From Streptomyces griseoloalbus (GTDB lineage: Bacteria; Actinomycetota; Actinomycetes; Streptomycetales; Streptomycetaceae): DNA of 64,000 bases. Below the pieces are notes generated by a model. It saw only the letters and a program-made list of their open reading frames with translations. It ran no database searches and was not told where the DNA came from. The stretch is taken from positions 186,001 to 250,000 of the forward strand of contig BMUD01000002.1 in assembly GCA_014650015.1 (NCBI GenBank), written 5' to 3'. The first letter of the stretch is position 1; each line of letters opens with the position of its first letter. The position numbers and the translations under genes were made by a program. Of the stretch, positions 49,270 through 57,901 are shown one piece after another.

Positions 49270-49998
49270 ATGGCAGAACTCGTCTACCGGCCGGTCGTCG
49301 GTTTCGCCCGCACCCTGTTCAAGGCGTGGGACCTCAAGATCGACTGCCAGGGTTCGGAAAACATCCCGCGCTCGGGCGGCGCCGTGCTGGTGAGCAATCA
49401 CATCAGCTACCTCGACTTCGTCTTCAACGGCCTGGCCGCCCTCCCGCAGAAGCGGCTCGTGCGGTTCATGGCGAAGGAGTCGGTCTTCCGGCACAGGATC
49501 TCCGGTCCGCTGATGCGCGGCATGAAGCACATCCCGGTGGACCGCGAGCAGGGCGACGCGGCATACGAACACGCGCTGCGGTCCCTTCGGTCGGGGGAGA
49601 TCGTGGGCGTCTTCCCGGAGGCGACGATCTCGCAGTCGTTCACGCTGAAGAGCTTCAAGTCGGGCGCCGCGCGTCTGGCCCAGGAGGCGGGCGTGCCGCT
49701 GATCCCGATGGCGGTGTGGGGCACGCAGCGGCTGTGGACCAAGGGCCGCCCGCGCAACTTCAAGCGCAGCCACACCCCCATCACCATCCGCGTCGGCGAG
49801 GCGATCGAGGCCTCCAAGGACAAGTACGCGGGTGCGATCACCCGGCAGGTGCGTGAGCGCGTGCAGGAACTGCTGGAGGCTGCGCAGCGCGCCTATCCGG
49901 TGCACCCCAAGGGCCCGGACGACACCTGGTGGATGCCGGCCCACCTCGGCGGTACGGCTCCGACGCCGGAGCAGGTCCGCGAGGCCGAGGCGCGCTGA
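49270..49998 (+). CDS. 1-acyl-sn-glycerol-3-phosphate acyltransferase (PlsC family)
   Basis: A 242-residue lysophospholipid acyltransferase. The catalytic NHxxxxD is in LVSNHISYLDFVFNGLAALP (residues about 45-51). Block II is IPVDREQGDAAYEHALRSLR, block III VGVFPEATISQSFTLKSFKS and block IV VPLIPMAVWGTQRLW, all in the correct order. It transfers an acyl group from acyl-CoA or acyl-ACP to lysophosphatidic acid or a related lipid at the membrane. The C-terminal tail (DDTWWMPAHLGGTAPTPE) is typical for Streptomyces members. A strong terminator follows. Confidence 0.94.
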   Translation: MAELVYRPVVGFARTLFKAWDLKIDCQGSENIPRSGGAVLVSNHISYLDFVFNGLAALPQKRLVRFMAKESVFRHRISGPLMRGMKHIPVDREQGDAAYEHALRSLRSGEIVGVFPEATISQSFTLKSFKSGAARLAQEAGVPLIPMAVWGTQRLWTKGRPRNFKRSHTPITIRVGEAIEASKDKYAGAITRQVRERVQELLEAAQRAYPVHPKGPDDTWWMPAHLGGTAPTPEQVREAEAR

Positions 49999-50048
49999 CC
50001 CCACCGCCCCGGGTGCCCCGCGCTGTCGATAGGGTCCCGCCGTAACGA

Positions 50049-50078
50049 GGAACCGGCGTCCCGCACGCCGGTTCCTTT
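50049..50078 (+). terminator. Rho-independent terminator
   Basis: Eleven-base perfect arms GGAACCGGCGT/ACGCCGGTTCC, 5-base loop, followed by TTT. It lies 50 bases after the acyltransferase stop. Confidence 0.88.
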
Positions 50079-50105
50079 CCGTCGGCTGCGTTACGGGGGC
50101 GAAGG

Positions 50106-51125
50106 ATGCGGCGCTGGATCAAGGTGGCGGTGGCGGCTGCGGCGGTGGTGGGCCTGGGCGGCTGGATCGCCGCGCCCTTCGCCCAGGACTGGTGGCTGGT
50201 GCGCACGGCCTGCGACGGGGCACTGCCGGGGGACGCGGTACGACAGCTCGCGAAGAACGGGTCGCACTTCAAGGACGCCGAGTCGGTGACGTACCGGGAA
50301 CTCGGCGAGTACCGGTGCACGCTGTCGTTCGAGGGTGACGACCTGCGCAGCGACCTGGTGCTGCGGGTGGAGGCGTACACCCATCGGGACCAGCAGGACC
50401 GGGAGTTCCTGACCACCTTCCAGGTGGGCGGGTTCATCCCGCAGTCGCCGGTGCCCCAGGGCCTGCCCGGCTTCATCGACCGTTTCGGCGCCGTGCAGTT
50501 CCTCCTGCCCTGCCCGGATCTGGGGAAGGACGACGACGGGCGCCGGCGCAAGCTGCTGGTGCGCACGCAGTTCGGGCAGGACGCCCTGTGGGGCCATCCG
50601 GCCGCCTATGAAACGGCCGTGGGCCTCGTCAACGGCGTCTCGGACCGCCTCGGTTGCGGCGCCGAGCCGCTGACCGCTCCCGACGGTGACGCCGGGCTCG
50701 TCGAACCGGAGGAGGACCCGAAGACGGTTCCGCTCGCCGAGGCGGGTGACACCGGATGCGGGTGGGTGACGCGCGCGGGCCTCCCGGACGAGGGCGGCTG
50801 GCGGGTGGCGGACGGGACCAACGACGCCGCGCCGACAGGTCGCTGCCTGCTGTACGACCAGGAGGCGGCGGACGGTGGCAACGGGGACCGGCTGACATTC
50901 GTCGCCTGGTACGGCGACTGGAGCAGCCGTTTCGCCGCCGACGACGGGGGGCGGCCCCTCTCTCTGACGGCGACCGCCCGCTGCGCCGGCGAGGCCGCGC
51001 ACTTCGCCGTCGGCGGGTCGGACGAGATCCCTGGTGTGGGGCAGGACCGCAGGCGGGACCTGCTGGAGGCGTTCGCCCGCGACCAGGTGGAGCGGCGGAG
51101 CTGCTCCGGCCTGCTGGTGAGGTGA
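50106..51125 (+). CDS. Hypothetical membrane-anchored protein
   Basis: A 339-residue protein. Residues 1-26 (RRWIKVAVAAAAVVGLGGWI) are a membrane anchor or signal; the rest is outside. It seems to consist of two related domains: CDGALPGDAVRQLAKNGSHF near residue 36 and a second region with CGWVTRAGLPDEGGWRV near 215. Both contain paired Cys residues (ACDGALP...YRCTLSFEG; GRCLLYD...TARCAGEAAHF) likely to form disulfides. No family recognised. The neighbour on the other strand is also an envelope protein of unknown role. Confidence 0.78.
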   Translation: MRRWIKVAVAAAAVVGLGGWIAAPFAQDWWLVRTACDGALPGDAVRQLAKNGSHFKDAESVTYRELGEYRCTLSFEGDDLRSDLVLRVEAYTHRDQQDREFLTTFQVGGFIPQSPVPQGLPGFIDRFGAVQFLLPCPDLGKDDDGRRRKLLVRTQFGQDALWGHPAAYETAVGLVNGVSDRLGCGAEPLTAPDGDAGLVEPEEDPKTVPLAEAGDTGCGWVTRAGLPDEGGWRVADGTNDAAPTGRCLLYDQEAADGGNGDRLTFVAWYGDWSSRFAADDGGRPLSLTATARCAGEAAHFAVGGSDEIPGVGQDRRRDLLEAFARDQVERRSCSGLLVR

Positions 51126-51147
51126 CCGGCTGGCCGCCGGAACCCGC

Positions 51148-52329
51148 TCAGACGCTCAGCCAGAGCCCCCGTACATACGCGTTGTCGATGATCTGGCCCA
51201 TCGCCGCCGCTCGCGCCTCGGGGACGTTCCGTGACTCGGCCCAGGCGTCGAGCACCGTGAGCAACTGGTGGCGGCCGTCCACCGGGTCTCCCCGCAGCGG
51301 GCCGGACACCGGCCGGCCGGCGATGTCGCCCATGGGCGGACGGGTGGTCAGGCGCCGCTCGGCGGGCCGGTAGGCACCGCGCGTGTGCTGCCGTACGGCC
51401 CGGTCGAAGGCGGCGAGGTCGGGGATCCCGCCGTCCCTGGTGTGCGCCGCGCGGTACCTCATCAGGGCGCCGATCCGCCCGGCGATGTCCTCCAGGTCGT
51501 TGTCGGGCCAGGTGGTGGCGGCGGAACCGTCACGGGGATCGTCCTCGCGGCGGGAGTCGGGGTCGCCACCCTGGGAGGTGAGGCGTTCCAGGTAGTGGGC
51601 GAAGTAAGCGCGCTCGGCGTCGTAGAGGACCGCGAACGCCTCGGGGTTCCGGGCCACTTCCTCGATGAGGCGGTCGGGATCCGTGCTCGCGTCAAGGACG
51701 GGATCGGTGTACTCGAAGTCGGCGTGTGCCTCTCCGGGGGCGAGGAAACGGCCGTACCGGGTCCAGCCCTCCCGGTCGGGTGCCGCCTGTTCCGACGTCA
51801 CGGCCGGGCCCGCGGCGTCGTCGGAGGAGGAGAGGTAGCGGGCTTCGTCCACCACGTAGTCGGCCAGCATCCGGGCCAGGCCGGGGGCCATGCCGTCGGG
51901 CACCTCGGCCCAGTCCAGGGCCGCGACGACGGCGTAGGCGGCACGTGCCTGGGCCACCGTGTGCACGGCGCCCGGGCGGTCGGCACGGGTGGCGGCCTCG
52001 ATCAGGGCGCCCAGTGCCCTGGCGCCGTCGCCGCACGGATTCTCCTGCCGGATCAGCTTGCGCACGGCCGGATAGCGGGCCATGTCGTCACCCGGGTCCA
52101 GGGCACGGGTGGCGGCGGCCGGGTCCTTCGCGAGGGCACGGGTGGAGGCCGGAACGTCCTGGCAGGGGGCGTCGTCGCCGGAGTCCGCCAGCACCAGGGG
52201 CACCGTCGTCGCGGTGGCGAGCAGCGCCAGGGCCACGGCCGAGGTGAGCAGCCAGTGCCGCCTCAGCCGGGCGAACCGCCCTGGTCGTGTCTCCGCTTCC
52301 GCCTGCCCGGCCACTCCCCCGTCGCTCAT
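51148..52329 (-). CDS. Hypothetical membrane protein
   Basis: A 393-residue protein with a short basic cytoplasmic head (TRPGRFARLRRHW), one membrane helix at about 27-47 (LLTSAVALALLATATTVPLV), and a large helical extracellular domain. The extracellular part holds CQDVPASTRALAKDP and ENPCGDGARALGALIEAA, whose two Cys may pair, and many Asp/Arg. No catalytic motif is seen. It is convergent with 50106-51125 and lies 10 bases downstream of the B3/B4 gene on the same strand, so it may belong to that operon. Confidence 0.78.
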   Translation of the reverse strand: MSDGGVAGQAEAETRPGRFARLRRHWLLTSAVALALLATATTVPLVLADSGDDAPCQDVPASTRALAKDPAAATRALDPGDDMARYPAVRKLIRQENPCGDGARALGALIEAATRADRPGAVHTVAQARAAYAVVAALDWAEVPDGMAPGLARMLADYVVDEARYLSSSDDAAGPAVTSEQAAPDREGWTRYGRFLAPGEAHADFEYTDPVLDASTDPDRLIEEVARNPEAFAVLYDAERAYFAHYLERLTSQGGDPDSRREDDPRDGSAATTWPDNDLEDIAGRIGALMRYRAAHTRDGGIPDLAAFDRAVRQHTRGAYRPAERRLTTRPPMGDIAGRPVSGPLRGDPVDGRHQLLTVLDAWAESRNVPEARAAAMGQIIDNAYVRGLWLSV

Positions 52330-52339
52330 GGCGGGCAGA

Positions 52340-53053
52340 CTAGCGACCGCCCGGGGCCGCCGGAGCGGCGGGGTGCACCGTGATCCGCGCTCCCGGGCTG
52401 AACTTCTCCAGCAGGTCGGCGAGTTCGGCCGCCGCGGTCTCCACCGCGGGAACCGGCATCGGTGCCAGGCTCTCCAGCAGGAAGATGCCCGAGGTCGTCT
52501 CCTCGGTGAGCCGGGTCCGCGGGCCCTGGCGCCAGTTCCAGCGGCGGCAGGTCACGCCGGTGTCGTCGCGCCACACGACCTCTCCGCAGTCGGGGTGCTC
52601 GACGGACTCCTCGCCGTCCGCGACCGTCACGAAGTCCTCCTGGCCGGTGGCGCGTACGAGCCGCATCCCGCCCTCGATGCGGTCGATGTCCTCGCCACCC
52701 ACGGGGATCAGATGGGCGACGCTGATGGCGTTGTAGAGGTCGACGAGGAGGTTGATCCGGGGCAGACCCGCTGCGGAGAGGGCCCGCTTGGCCAGCGCCT
52801 CGGCCGAGTTGCGGGTGCGCGACGGTTTGGAACCGAACGCCGTGTACGTCTCGCGCCAGGCCGCCATGTGCGGGTCCTCGTGCGGGGCCCGCCCCTGAAG
52901 GCGTGCGGCGAGCCGGCCGGCCGCGTCGTCGAGCAGGGCGGAGCTCTCGTCCGTGCTGGGCCCGTTGACCAGTCCGTATGCCTCGACGGCGACATGGGTG
53001 AAGCCGGGCGCGAGGGCACGTACCTCGTCGGACACGGTCAGTGTGAAGGTCAT
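52340..53053 (-). CDS. B3/B4 tRNA-editing-domain protein
   Basis: A 237-residue free-standing protein resembling the B3/B4 domain of phenylalanyl-tRNA synthetase beta subunit. FTLTVSDEVRALAPGFTHV opens it, with AFGSKPSRTRNSAEALAKRA, LPRINLLVDLYNAISVAHLI and PVGGEDIDRIEGGMRLVRAT as the family core. Stand-alone B3/B4 proteins are proposed to clear mischarged tRNA or bind related ligands. ATG 53053 has AAGG upstream; a longer frame overlaps the transglutaminase gene. It follows that gene by 14 bases, so the two share an operon. Confidence 0.82.
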   Translation of the reverse strand: MTFTLTVSDEVRALAPGFTHVAVEAYGLVNGPSTDESSALLDDAAGRLAARLQGRAPHEDPHMAAWRETYTAFGSKPSRTRNSAEALAKRALSAAGLPRINLLVDLYNAISVAHLIPVGGEDIDRIEGGMRLVRATGQEDFVTVADGEESVEHPDCGEVVWRDDTGVTCRRWNWRQGPRTRLTEETTSGIFLLESLAPMPVPAVETAAAELADLLEKFSPGARITVHPAAPAAPGGR

Positions 53054-53067
53054 GGTGCGCCTTGGTG

Positions 53068-53640
53068 TCAGAGTGCGGTGGGGAGCGTCCGCCACAGGTG
53101 CGGCCGGTCGACGGCGGCCCGCAGGGCGTTCAGTACGACTGGATGTGGTGCAGCATACAGGACCGGGTAGTCCATCTCATTGGACGCCGGATCGGGCGTG
53201 AAGGCCAGCCGCTCACCGTCCAGGGAGAACCGGGCGTCCACTCCGGGCTTGTTGCCCCGGGGATCCTGCCGGTGCCAGGCGCCGCGGAACCGCACGGCGA
53301 CCAGGCCGTGCACGACGCCGAGGTTCTGATAACAGAGCGCGGTCGGGATGTCCTCGGCGCGCAGCAGCGCGGCCAGGGCGTGGGCCTTGGCGTAGCAGAT
53401 GCCGGTGCCCTGCTCCAGGACGTCGGAGGCACGCCAGGTGACACGGAGGTCGCCCGAGTCCTGCGAGTGGGGAATGGTGTCGCGCACGAATTCGAACGCC
53501 GCTCGCGCATACTCATACGAGTCCGCCACCCCTGCGGCGAGACGCGCCGCCGTATCGCGGACCAGTGGGTGATGGTGGTCGATCGCCTCGTCGGCGGCCA
53601 CATACGCGGAGAGGTCCGCCGTTTGCTGGATCAGCTGCAT
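53068..53640 (-). CDS. Transglutaminase-like cysteine protease-fold protein
   Basis: A 190-residue protein. It starts MQLIQQTADLSAYVAADEAI. The catalytic Cys lies in LEQGTGICYAKAHALAALLR, the His region is LGVVHGLVAVRFRGAW and the Asp follows in WHRQDPRGNKPGV, so the triad appears complete. Without a signal peptide it acts inside the cell, as a peptidase or amidase rather than a crosslinker. The leader is very short: TATGCT lies 8 bases before the ATG, suggesting a leaderless transcript. A palindromic operator sits between the -35 and -10 boxes. Operon with a B3/B4-domain gene. Confidence 0.86.
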   Translation of the reverse strand: MQLIQQTADLSAYVAADEAIDHHHPLVRDTAARLAAGVADSYEYARAAFEFVRDTIPHSQDSGDLRVTWRASDVLEQGTGICYAKAHALAALLRAEDIPTALCYQNLGVVHGLVAVRFRGAWHRQDPRGNKPGVDARFSLDGERLAFTPDPASNEMDYPVLYAAPHPVVLNALRAAVDRPHLWRTLPTAL

Positions 53641-53657
53641 GCCACCAGAGCATAGGA

Positions 53658-53699
53658 ATGCGACCGGTCGACAGGCAATGTATTTTCGATCGGTCGCAT
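53658..53699. promoter_or_regulatory. Operator-embedded promoter of the transglutaminase operon
   Basis: On the minus strand TTGCCT (-35) and TATGCT (-10) are 18 bases apart, and the palindrome CGACCGGTCG (53661-53670) lies between them. A second related decamer CGATCGGTCG is at 53687-53696. The outer arms ATGCGACCG (53658) and CGGTCGCAT (53691) are also complementary. A repressor binding here would block RNA polymerase. Confidence 0.65.
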
Positions 53700-53714
53700 A
53701 CTTATGCGTGACGC

Positions 53715-54785
53715 CTAGCGGGCCATCTCCTCCTTGAGCGCCGCCACGAACGTGTCCACGTCGTCCTCGGTCGTGTCGAAGGCGCACATCCAGCGGACGT
53801 CGCCCGCCGTCTCGTCCCAGAAGTAGAACCGGAAACGCTTCTGCAGCCGCTCGCTCACGTCGTGCGGCAGACGTGCGAAGACCGCGTTGGCCTGCACCGG
53901 GTAGAGGATCTCCACACCGTGTACCGCGCGTACTCCCTCGGCGAGGCGCTGGGCCATCTCGTTGGCGTGCCGGGCGTTGCGCAGCCAGAGGTCCCTGGCG
54001 AGCAGGGCCTCCAACTGCACCGAGACGAAGCGCATCTTGGACGCCAGCTGCATGGACAGCTTGCGCAGGTGCTTCATGTGACGGACGGCGTCCTGGTCGA
54101 TCACCACGACGGCCTCGCCGAACAGTGCGCCGTTCTTCGTGCCGCCCAGGGACAGCAGGTCGACGCCCACCCCGTTGGTGAAGGTGCGCATCGGGACGTT
54201 CAGCGTGGCGGCCGCGTTGGCCAGCCGGGAGCCGTCGACGTGCACCTTCATGCCGTGCGCGTGGGCGTGCTCGCAGATGGCGCGGATCTCGTCCGGTGTG
54301 TAGACCGTGCCCAGCTCGGTGGCCTGGGCTATGGACACCACCTGCGGCATCGCCCGGTGCTCGTCCTCCCAGCCGTACGCCTGCCGGTCGATCAGCTCGG
54401 GGGTGAGCTTGCCGTCGGGGGTGGGCACGGTGAGCAGTTTGATCCCGCCGACCCGCTCCGGTGCCCCGCCCTCGTCCACGTTGATGTGGGCGCTCTCGGC
54501 GCAGATCACCGCGCCCCAGCGGTCGGTGACCGCCTGGAGCGCGACGACGTTGGCGCCGGTGCCGTTGAACACCGGGAACGCCTCTGCGGTGGGGCCGAAG
54601 TGGCTGCGGATCACCTGCTGGAGGTTCTCGGTGTACGCGTCCTCGCCGTAGGCGACCTGGTGCCCGCCGTTGGCCACGGCCAGGGCGGCGAGCACCTCCG
54701 GGTGGACTCCGGCGTAGTTGTCGCTGGCGAAACCGCGGACGTCCGGGTCGTGATGACGACGCGCGTCGGTCCTCGGTGGGTTCAC
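53715..54785 (-). CDS. Low-specificity L-threonine aldolase
   Basis: A 356-residue PLP enzyme of fold type I that splits beta-hydroxy-alpha-amino acids (threonine, allo-threonine, phenylserine) to glycine and an aldehyde. FASDNYAGVHPEVLAALAVA opens the fold, followed by VAYGEDAYTENLQQVI, FNGTGANVVALQAV, IDGSRLAN-type HVDGSRLANAAATLN and the PLP Lys in LSLGGTKNGALFGEAVVV. The GTG at 54785 overlaps the SDR stop (GTGA). It is the third gene of a DUF6421-SDR-aldolase operon, so its true substrate may be a metabolite of that route rather than threonine. Confidence 0.93.
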   Translation of the reverse strand: MNPPRTDARRHHDPDVRGFASDNYAGVHPEVLAALAVANGGHQVAYGEDAYTENLQQVIRSHFGPTAEAFPVFNGTGANVVALQAVTDRWGAVICAESAHINVDEGGAPERVGGIKLLTVPTPDGKLTPELIDRQAYGWEDEHRAMPQVVSIAQATELGTVYTPDEIRAICEHAHAHGMKVHVDGSRLANAAATLNVPMRTFTNGVGVDLLSLGGTKNGALFGEAVVVIDQDAVRHMKHLRKLSMQLASKMRFVSVQLEALLARDLWLRNARHANEMAQRLAEGVRAVHGVEILYPVQANAVFARLPHDVSERLQKRFRFYFWDETAGDVRWMCAFDTTEDDVDTFVAALKEEMAR

Positions 54786-55528
54786 GGCTTCTCGGTCAGC
54801 CACAGACGGTTTCCGTTCACTTCCGCGGCGGGCTTCTCCCAGACTCCGGCGATGGCCTCGGCCAGGTCCTTGACGTCCGTGAAGCCCGCGAACTTCGCGT
54901 TGGGGCGGTCGGCGCGCATCGCGTCGTGCACCAACGCCTTCACCACCAGGATCGCAGCCGCCGACGTCGGCCCCTGCTCGCCCCCGGCCTTGCGGAAGTA
55001 GTCGCCCATGGCCAGCGTCCACGCCTCGGCGGCGGCCTTGGCCGCGGCGTACGCGGCGTTGCCCGCGGTGGGTTTGCTGGCGCCGGCCGCGCTGATCAGG
55101 ACGTACCTGCCGCGGTCACTGCGCTGGAGGGCCTCGTGGAAGGCGAGGGAGGTGTGCTGGACGGTGCGCACCAGCAGCAGTTCCAGCAGGTCCCAGTCGT
55201 CCAGGCTGGTCTTGGTGAAGGTCTCGCTGCCGCGCCACCCGCCGACGAGGTGGACCAGGCCGTCGACCCGGCCGAACTCCTTCTCGACGCGGGTGGCCCA
55301 GTCACGGGTGGAGTTCAGGTCCAGCAGATCGACCGTGTCACCGGTGACCGTGGCGCCGCCGTGCGCGTAGCGCGCCGCGTCCACGGCCTGGGCCAGCCGC
55401 TCCGGGTCGTTGTCGGAGCCGACGACGATCGCCCCGGCCTCGGCCAGCCTGAGCAGTGCCGCCTGCCCCGCGGGTCCCCCCGCGCCGGCTACCGCGATCA
55501 CCGCACCCTCGAGCGCCCCGTTCCCCAT
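54782..55528 (-). CDS. SDR family NAD(P)-dependent oxidoreductase
   Basis: A 248-residue short-chain dehydrogenase. The cofactor loop is VIAVAGAGGPAGQAALLRLA, a variant of TGxxxGxG; DLLDLNSTRDW and LVHLVGGWRGSE (in place of NNAG) follow. The active site has Ser in VLISAAGASKP and Tyr/Lys in AAYAAAKAAAEAW. ATG 55528 is chosen because AGGAGG lies 8 bases upstream; a GTG at 55570 overlapping the DUF6421 stop is possible. Coupled at its 3' end to the threonine aldolase. The HLVGGW variant is unusual for SDRs, so substrate is unclear. Confidence 0.9.
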   Translation of the reverse strand: MGNGALEGAVIAVAGAGGPAGQAALLRLAEAGAIVVGSDNDPERLAQAVDAARYAHGGATVTGDTVDLLDLNSTRDWATRVEKEFGRVDGLVHLVGGWRGSETFTKTSLDDWDLLELLLVRTVQHTSLAFHEALQRSDRGRYVLISAAGASKPTAGNAAYAAAKAAAEAWTLAMGDYFRKAGGEQGPTSAAAILVVKALVHDAMRADRPNAKFAGFTDVKDLAEAIAGVWEKPAAEVNGNRLWLTEKP

Positions 55529-55566
55529 GATCCTCGCCTCCTGAGCAGTTGTGGACTCGCGATCGC

Positions 55567-56964
55567 TCACGCGGCGACCCGCTCGGCACCGTCCGCCGTG
55601 ATGCCCCTGGTGGAGGCGATCACGTTCTTCAGCTTCTTGGACAGTGCCTCATAGAACATGCTCAGCGGAAACTCGTCCGGAAGCACGTCATCGACGAGTT
55701 TGCGCGGCGGCTGCGTCAGGTCGAGGGCGTCGGGGCCCTTGGCCCACTTGGAGCCCGGGTGCGGGGAGAGGTAGGTGGAGACCAGCTCGTACCCGGCGAA
55801 CCAGTGGACGAGCTTGGGGCGGTCGATGCCGTCGCGGTACAGCGTCTCGATCTCCGCGCACAGCTGGTTGGTGACCTGCGGGGCGCGCTCCCAGTCGATG
55901 GAGAGCTTGTTGTCGGTCCAGCGGACGACGTCGTGCCGGTGCAGGTAGGCGAAGAGCAGCTGGCCGCCGAGGCCGTCGTAGTTGCGCACCCGCTCACCGG
56001 TGACCGGGAAGCGGAACATCCGGTCGAAGAGCACCGCGACCTGCACGTCACGGGCCTGCGGGACGCCGTCGCCGGCGAGCTTCACGGCCTCCTTGAAGGC
56101 GGTGAGGTCGCACCGCAGCTCCTCCAGGCCGTACATCCAGAACGGCTGGCGCTGCTTGATCATGAACGGGTCGAAGGGCAGGTCGCCGTGGCTGTGGGTG
56201 CGGTCGTGGACCATGTCCCAGAGCACGAACGCCTCTTCGCAGCGCTTCTGGTCGTGCACCATCGCCGCGACGTCCTCGGGCAGCCGAAGGCCCAGGATGT
56301 CCACGGCGGCCTCGGTGACCCGGCGGAAGCGGGCGGCCTCGCGGTCGCAGAAGATGCCGCCCCAGGTGAACCGCTCGGGGGCCTCGCGCACGGCGATGGT
56401 CTCGGGGAAGAGGACCGCGGAGTTGGTGTCGTAGCCCGCGGTGAAGTCCTCGAAGGTGATGCCGCAGAACAGCGGGTTGTCGTAGCGGGTGCGCTCCAGC
56501 TCGGCCAGCCAGTCCGGCCAGACCATGCGCAGCACCACCGCCTCGAGGTTGCGGTCCGGATTGCCGTTCTGCGTGTACATCGGGAAGACGACCAGGTGCT
56601 GCAGGCCGTCCTCGCGGTGCGCGGCGGGCTGGAAGGCCAGCAGGGAGTCGAGGAAGTCGGGCACTTCGAAGCCGCCCCCGGCCCAGCGGGCCAGGTCCCC
56701 GGCCAGGGCCTCGTGGTAGGCGGTGTCGTGCGGGAGCAGCGGGGACAGCTCCTCGACCGCCTCGATCACCTGTCGCACCGCGCGCTCGGCGTCGGTGCGG
56801 GACGGGGCGCCCTCGGCGTCGAAGTCGATCGACCCGTCCTTGGACTGCCAGGGCCGGATCCGCTCCACGGCATCCTTGAGCACGGGCCATGCCGGGTGCT
56901 CCACCACCCTGGCCGCCGAAGGAACCTGGCCCCCGGCATCCACCTGCACAAGAATTTCCGTCAT
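55567..56964 (-). CDS. DUF6421 family protein
   Basis: A 465-residue soluble protein of unknown function conserved in Streptomyces. It begins MTEILVQVDAGGQVPSAARV. The most striking block is at residues 250-286: DMVHDRTHSHGDLPFDPF with His253, His257 and His259, then MYGLEELRCDL with Glu281, Glu282 and Asp286. This His/Glu/Asp spacing looks like a metal site. Other conserved-looking runs are FPMYTQNGNPDRNLEAVVL and NPLFCGITFEDFTAGYDTNS. ATG 56964 has GGAGG upstream. It leads the operon with the SDR and threonine aldolase. An enzymatic role is inferred, not shown. Confidence 0.85.
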   Translation of the reverse strand: MTEILVQVDAGGQVPSAARVVEHPAWPVLKDAVERIRPWQSKDGSIDFDAEGAPSRTDAERAVRQVIEAVEELSPLLPHDTAYHEALAGDLARWAGGGFEVPDFLDSLLAFQPAAHREDGLQHLVVFPMYTQNGNPDRNLEAVVLRMVWPDWLAELERTRYDNPLFCGITFEDFTAGYDTNSAVLFPETIAVREAPERFTWGGIFCDREAARFRRVTEAAVDILGLRLPEDVAAMVHDQKRCEEAFVLWDMVHDRTHSHGDLPFDPFMIKQRQPFWMYGLEELRCDLTAFKEAVKLAGDGVPQARDVQVAVLFDRMFRFPVTGERVRNYDGLGGQLLFAYLHRHDVVRWTDNKLSIDWERAPQVTNQLCAEIETLYRDGIDRPKLVHWFAGYELVSTYLSPHPGSKWAKGPDALDLTQPPRKLVDDVLPDEFPLSMFYEALSKKLKNVIASTRGITADGAERVAA

Positions 56965-57217
56965 GTCCCATCCTCCACAGGAGAACCTCGCGTAAGGAGA
57001 CCGTATACACAGGAGGTTTCTCCCAGCAAGGGGCACCTCGGGAAATTATCCTGCCTCACCCGGGCCTTCACCGCATTTTTTCCTGTGATACACCCGGGTG
57101 GGCGACGCTGCGTGCGATCGAGGTTCAGCCTCTGGACGCGACGGGCACAGGCGATACGGTCCAGGAGGGCCGTAGGGACGCGGCCCCCCGCCGCCGTCGA
57201 CGGAAGCGAGTCGCATC
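56965..57217. other. Divergent intergenic region, 253 bp
   Basis: Separates the DUF6421 operon from the glycerophosphodiesterase gene. It holds an A+T-rich stretch (57039-57048 and 57074-57082) likely to contain promoters, and the perfect palindrome CACCCGGGTG at 57091-57100. No gene is seen. Confidence 0.5.
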
Positions 57218-57901
57218 TTGAACTTCCTCACCATCGGTCACCGCGGAGTCATGGGTGTGGCACCCGAGAACACCCTCCGGTCCTTCGCCGCCGCCCAGGA
57301 GGCGGGCCTCGACGTCATCGAACTCGATCTGCACCTGAGCAAGGACGGCGCGCTCGTCGTCATGCACGACACGGACGTGGACCGCACGACGGACGGCACG
57401 GGCGCCATCGCCGACAAGACCCTCGCCGAGCTGCGCGCCCTGGACGCCGGGCACGGCGAGCACATTCCCGTCTTCGAGGAGGTCCTGGACGCCGTCCGGA
57501 CCCCGCTGCAGGCCGAGATCAAGGACGTACGGGCGGCCCGGGCACTGGCCGAGGTGATGAACGGGCGGAACCTGGCCGACCGCGTCGAGGTCTCGTCGTT
57601 CCACGACGAGGCGATCACCGAGATCGCCCGGCTGGTGCCGGGGGTGCGCACGGCGCTCATCGCCGGCCGCTACGGGACGGACATCGTGGACCGGGCGGTC
57701 GAGGCCGGCGCCTCGACCGTCTGCCTCAACATCCGCCGGCTCACCCTGGAGATCGTGGAGCAGGCCCGCAAGGCGGACCTGGCGATCATCGGCTGGGTGG
57801 TCAACACCCAGGACCACCTCAGGCTGGTCCGGGCCCTGGGACTGGACGGAGCGACCACCGACTATCCGGAGATCAAACGCACCGGCCGCTTCACCGCGTG
57901 A
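57218..57901 (+). CDS. Glycerophosphodiester phosphodiesterase
   Basis: A 227-residue TIM-barrel phosphodiesterase that releases glycerol-3-phosphate from glycerophosphodiesters. The catalytic motif IGHRGVMGVAPENTLRSFA (His/Arg, Glu) opens the barrel, then VIELDLHLSKDGALVVMHD with the metal ligands Glu, Asp and His. The later LQAEIKDV gives the second Glu and IIGWVVNTQDHLRL the C-terminal Trp. TTG 57218 is the start, with GGAAG upstream. No signal peptide, so a cytosolic form. The last 11 bases overlap the convergent GNAT gene. Confidence 0.94.
   Translation: MNFLTIGHRGVMGVAPENTLRSFAAAQEAGLDVIELDLHLSKDGALVVMHDTDVDRTTDGTGAIADKTLAELRALDAGHGEHIPVFEEVLDAVRTPLQAEIKDVRAARALAEVMNGRNLADRVEVSSFHDEAITEIARLVPGVRTALIAGRYGTDIVDRAVEAGASTVCLNIRRLTLEIVEQARKADLAIIGWVVNTQDHLRLVRALGLDGATTDYPEIKRTGRFTA

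Noticed and set aside
54782-55570. GTG 55570 as the SDR start, overlapping the DUF6421 stop
   Set aside because: Possible, but ATG 55528 has a near-ideal AGGAGG at 8 bases and gives a normal SDR N-terminus.
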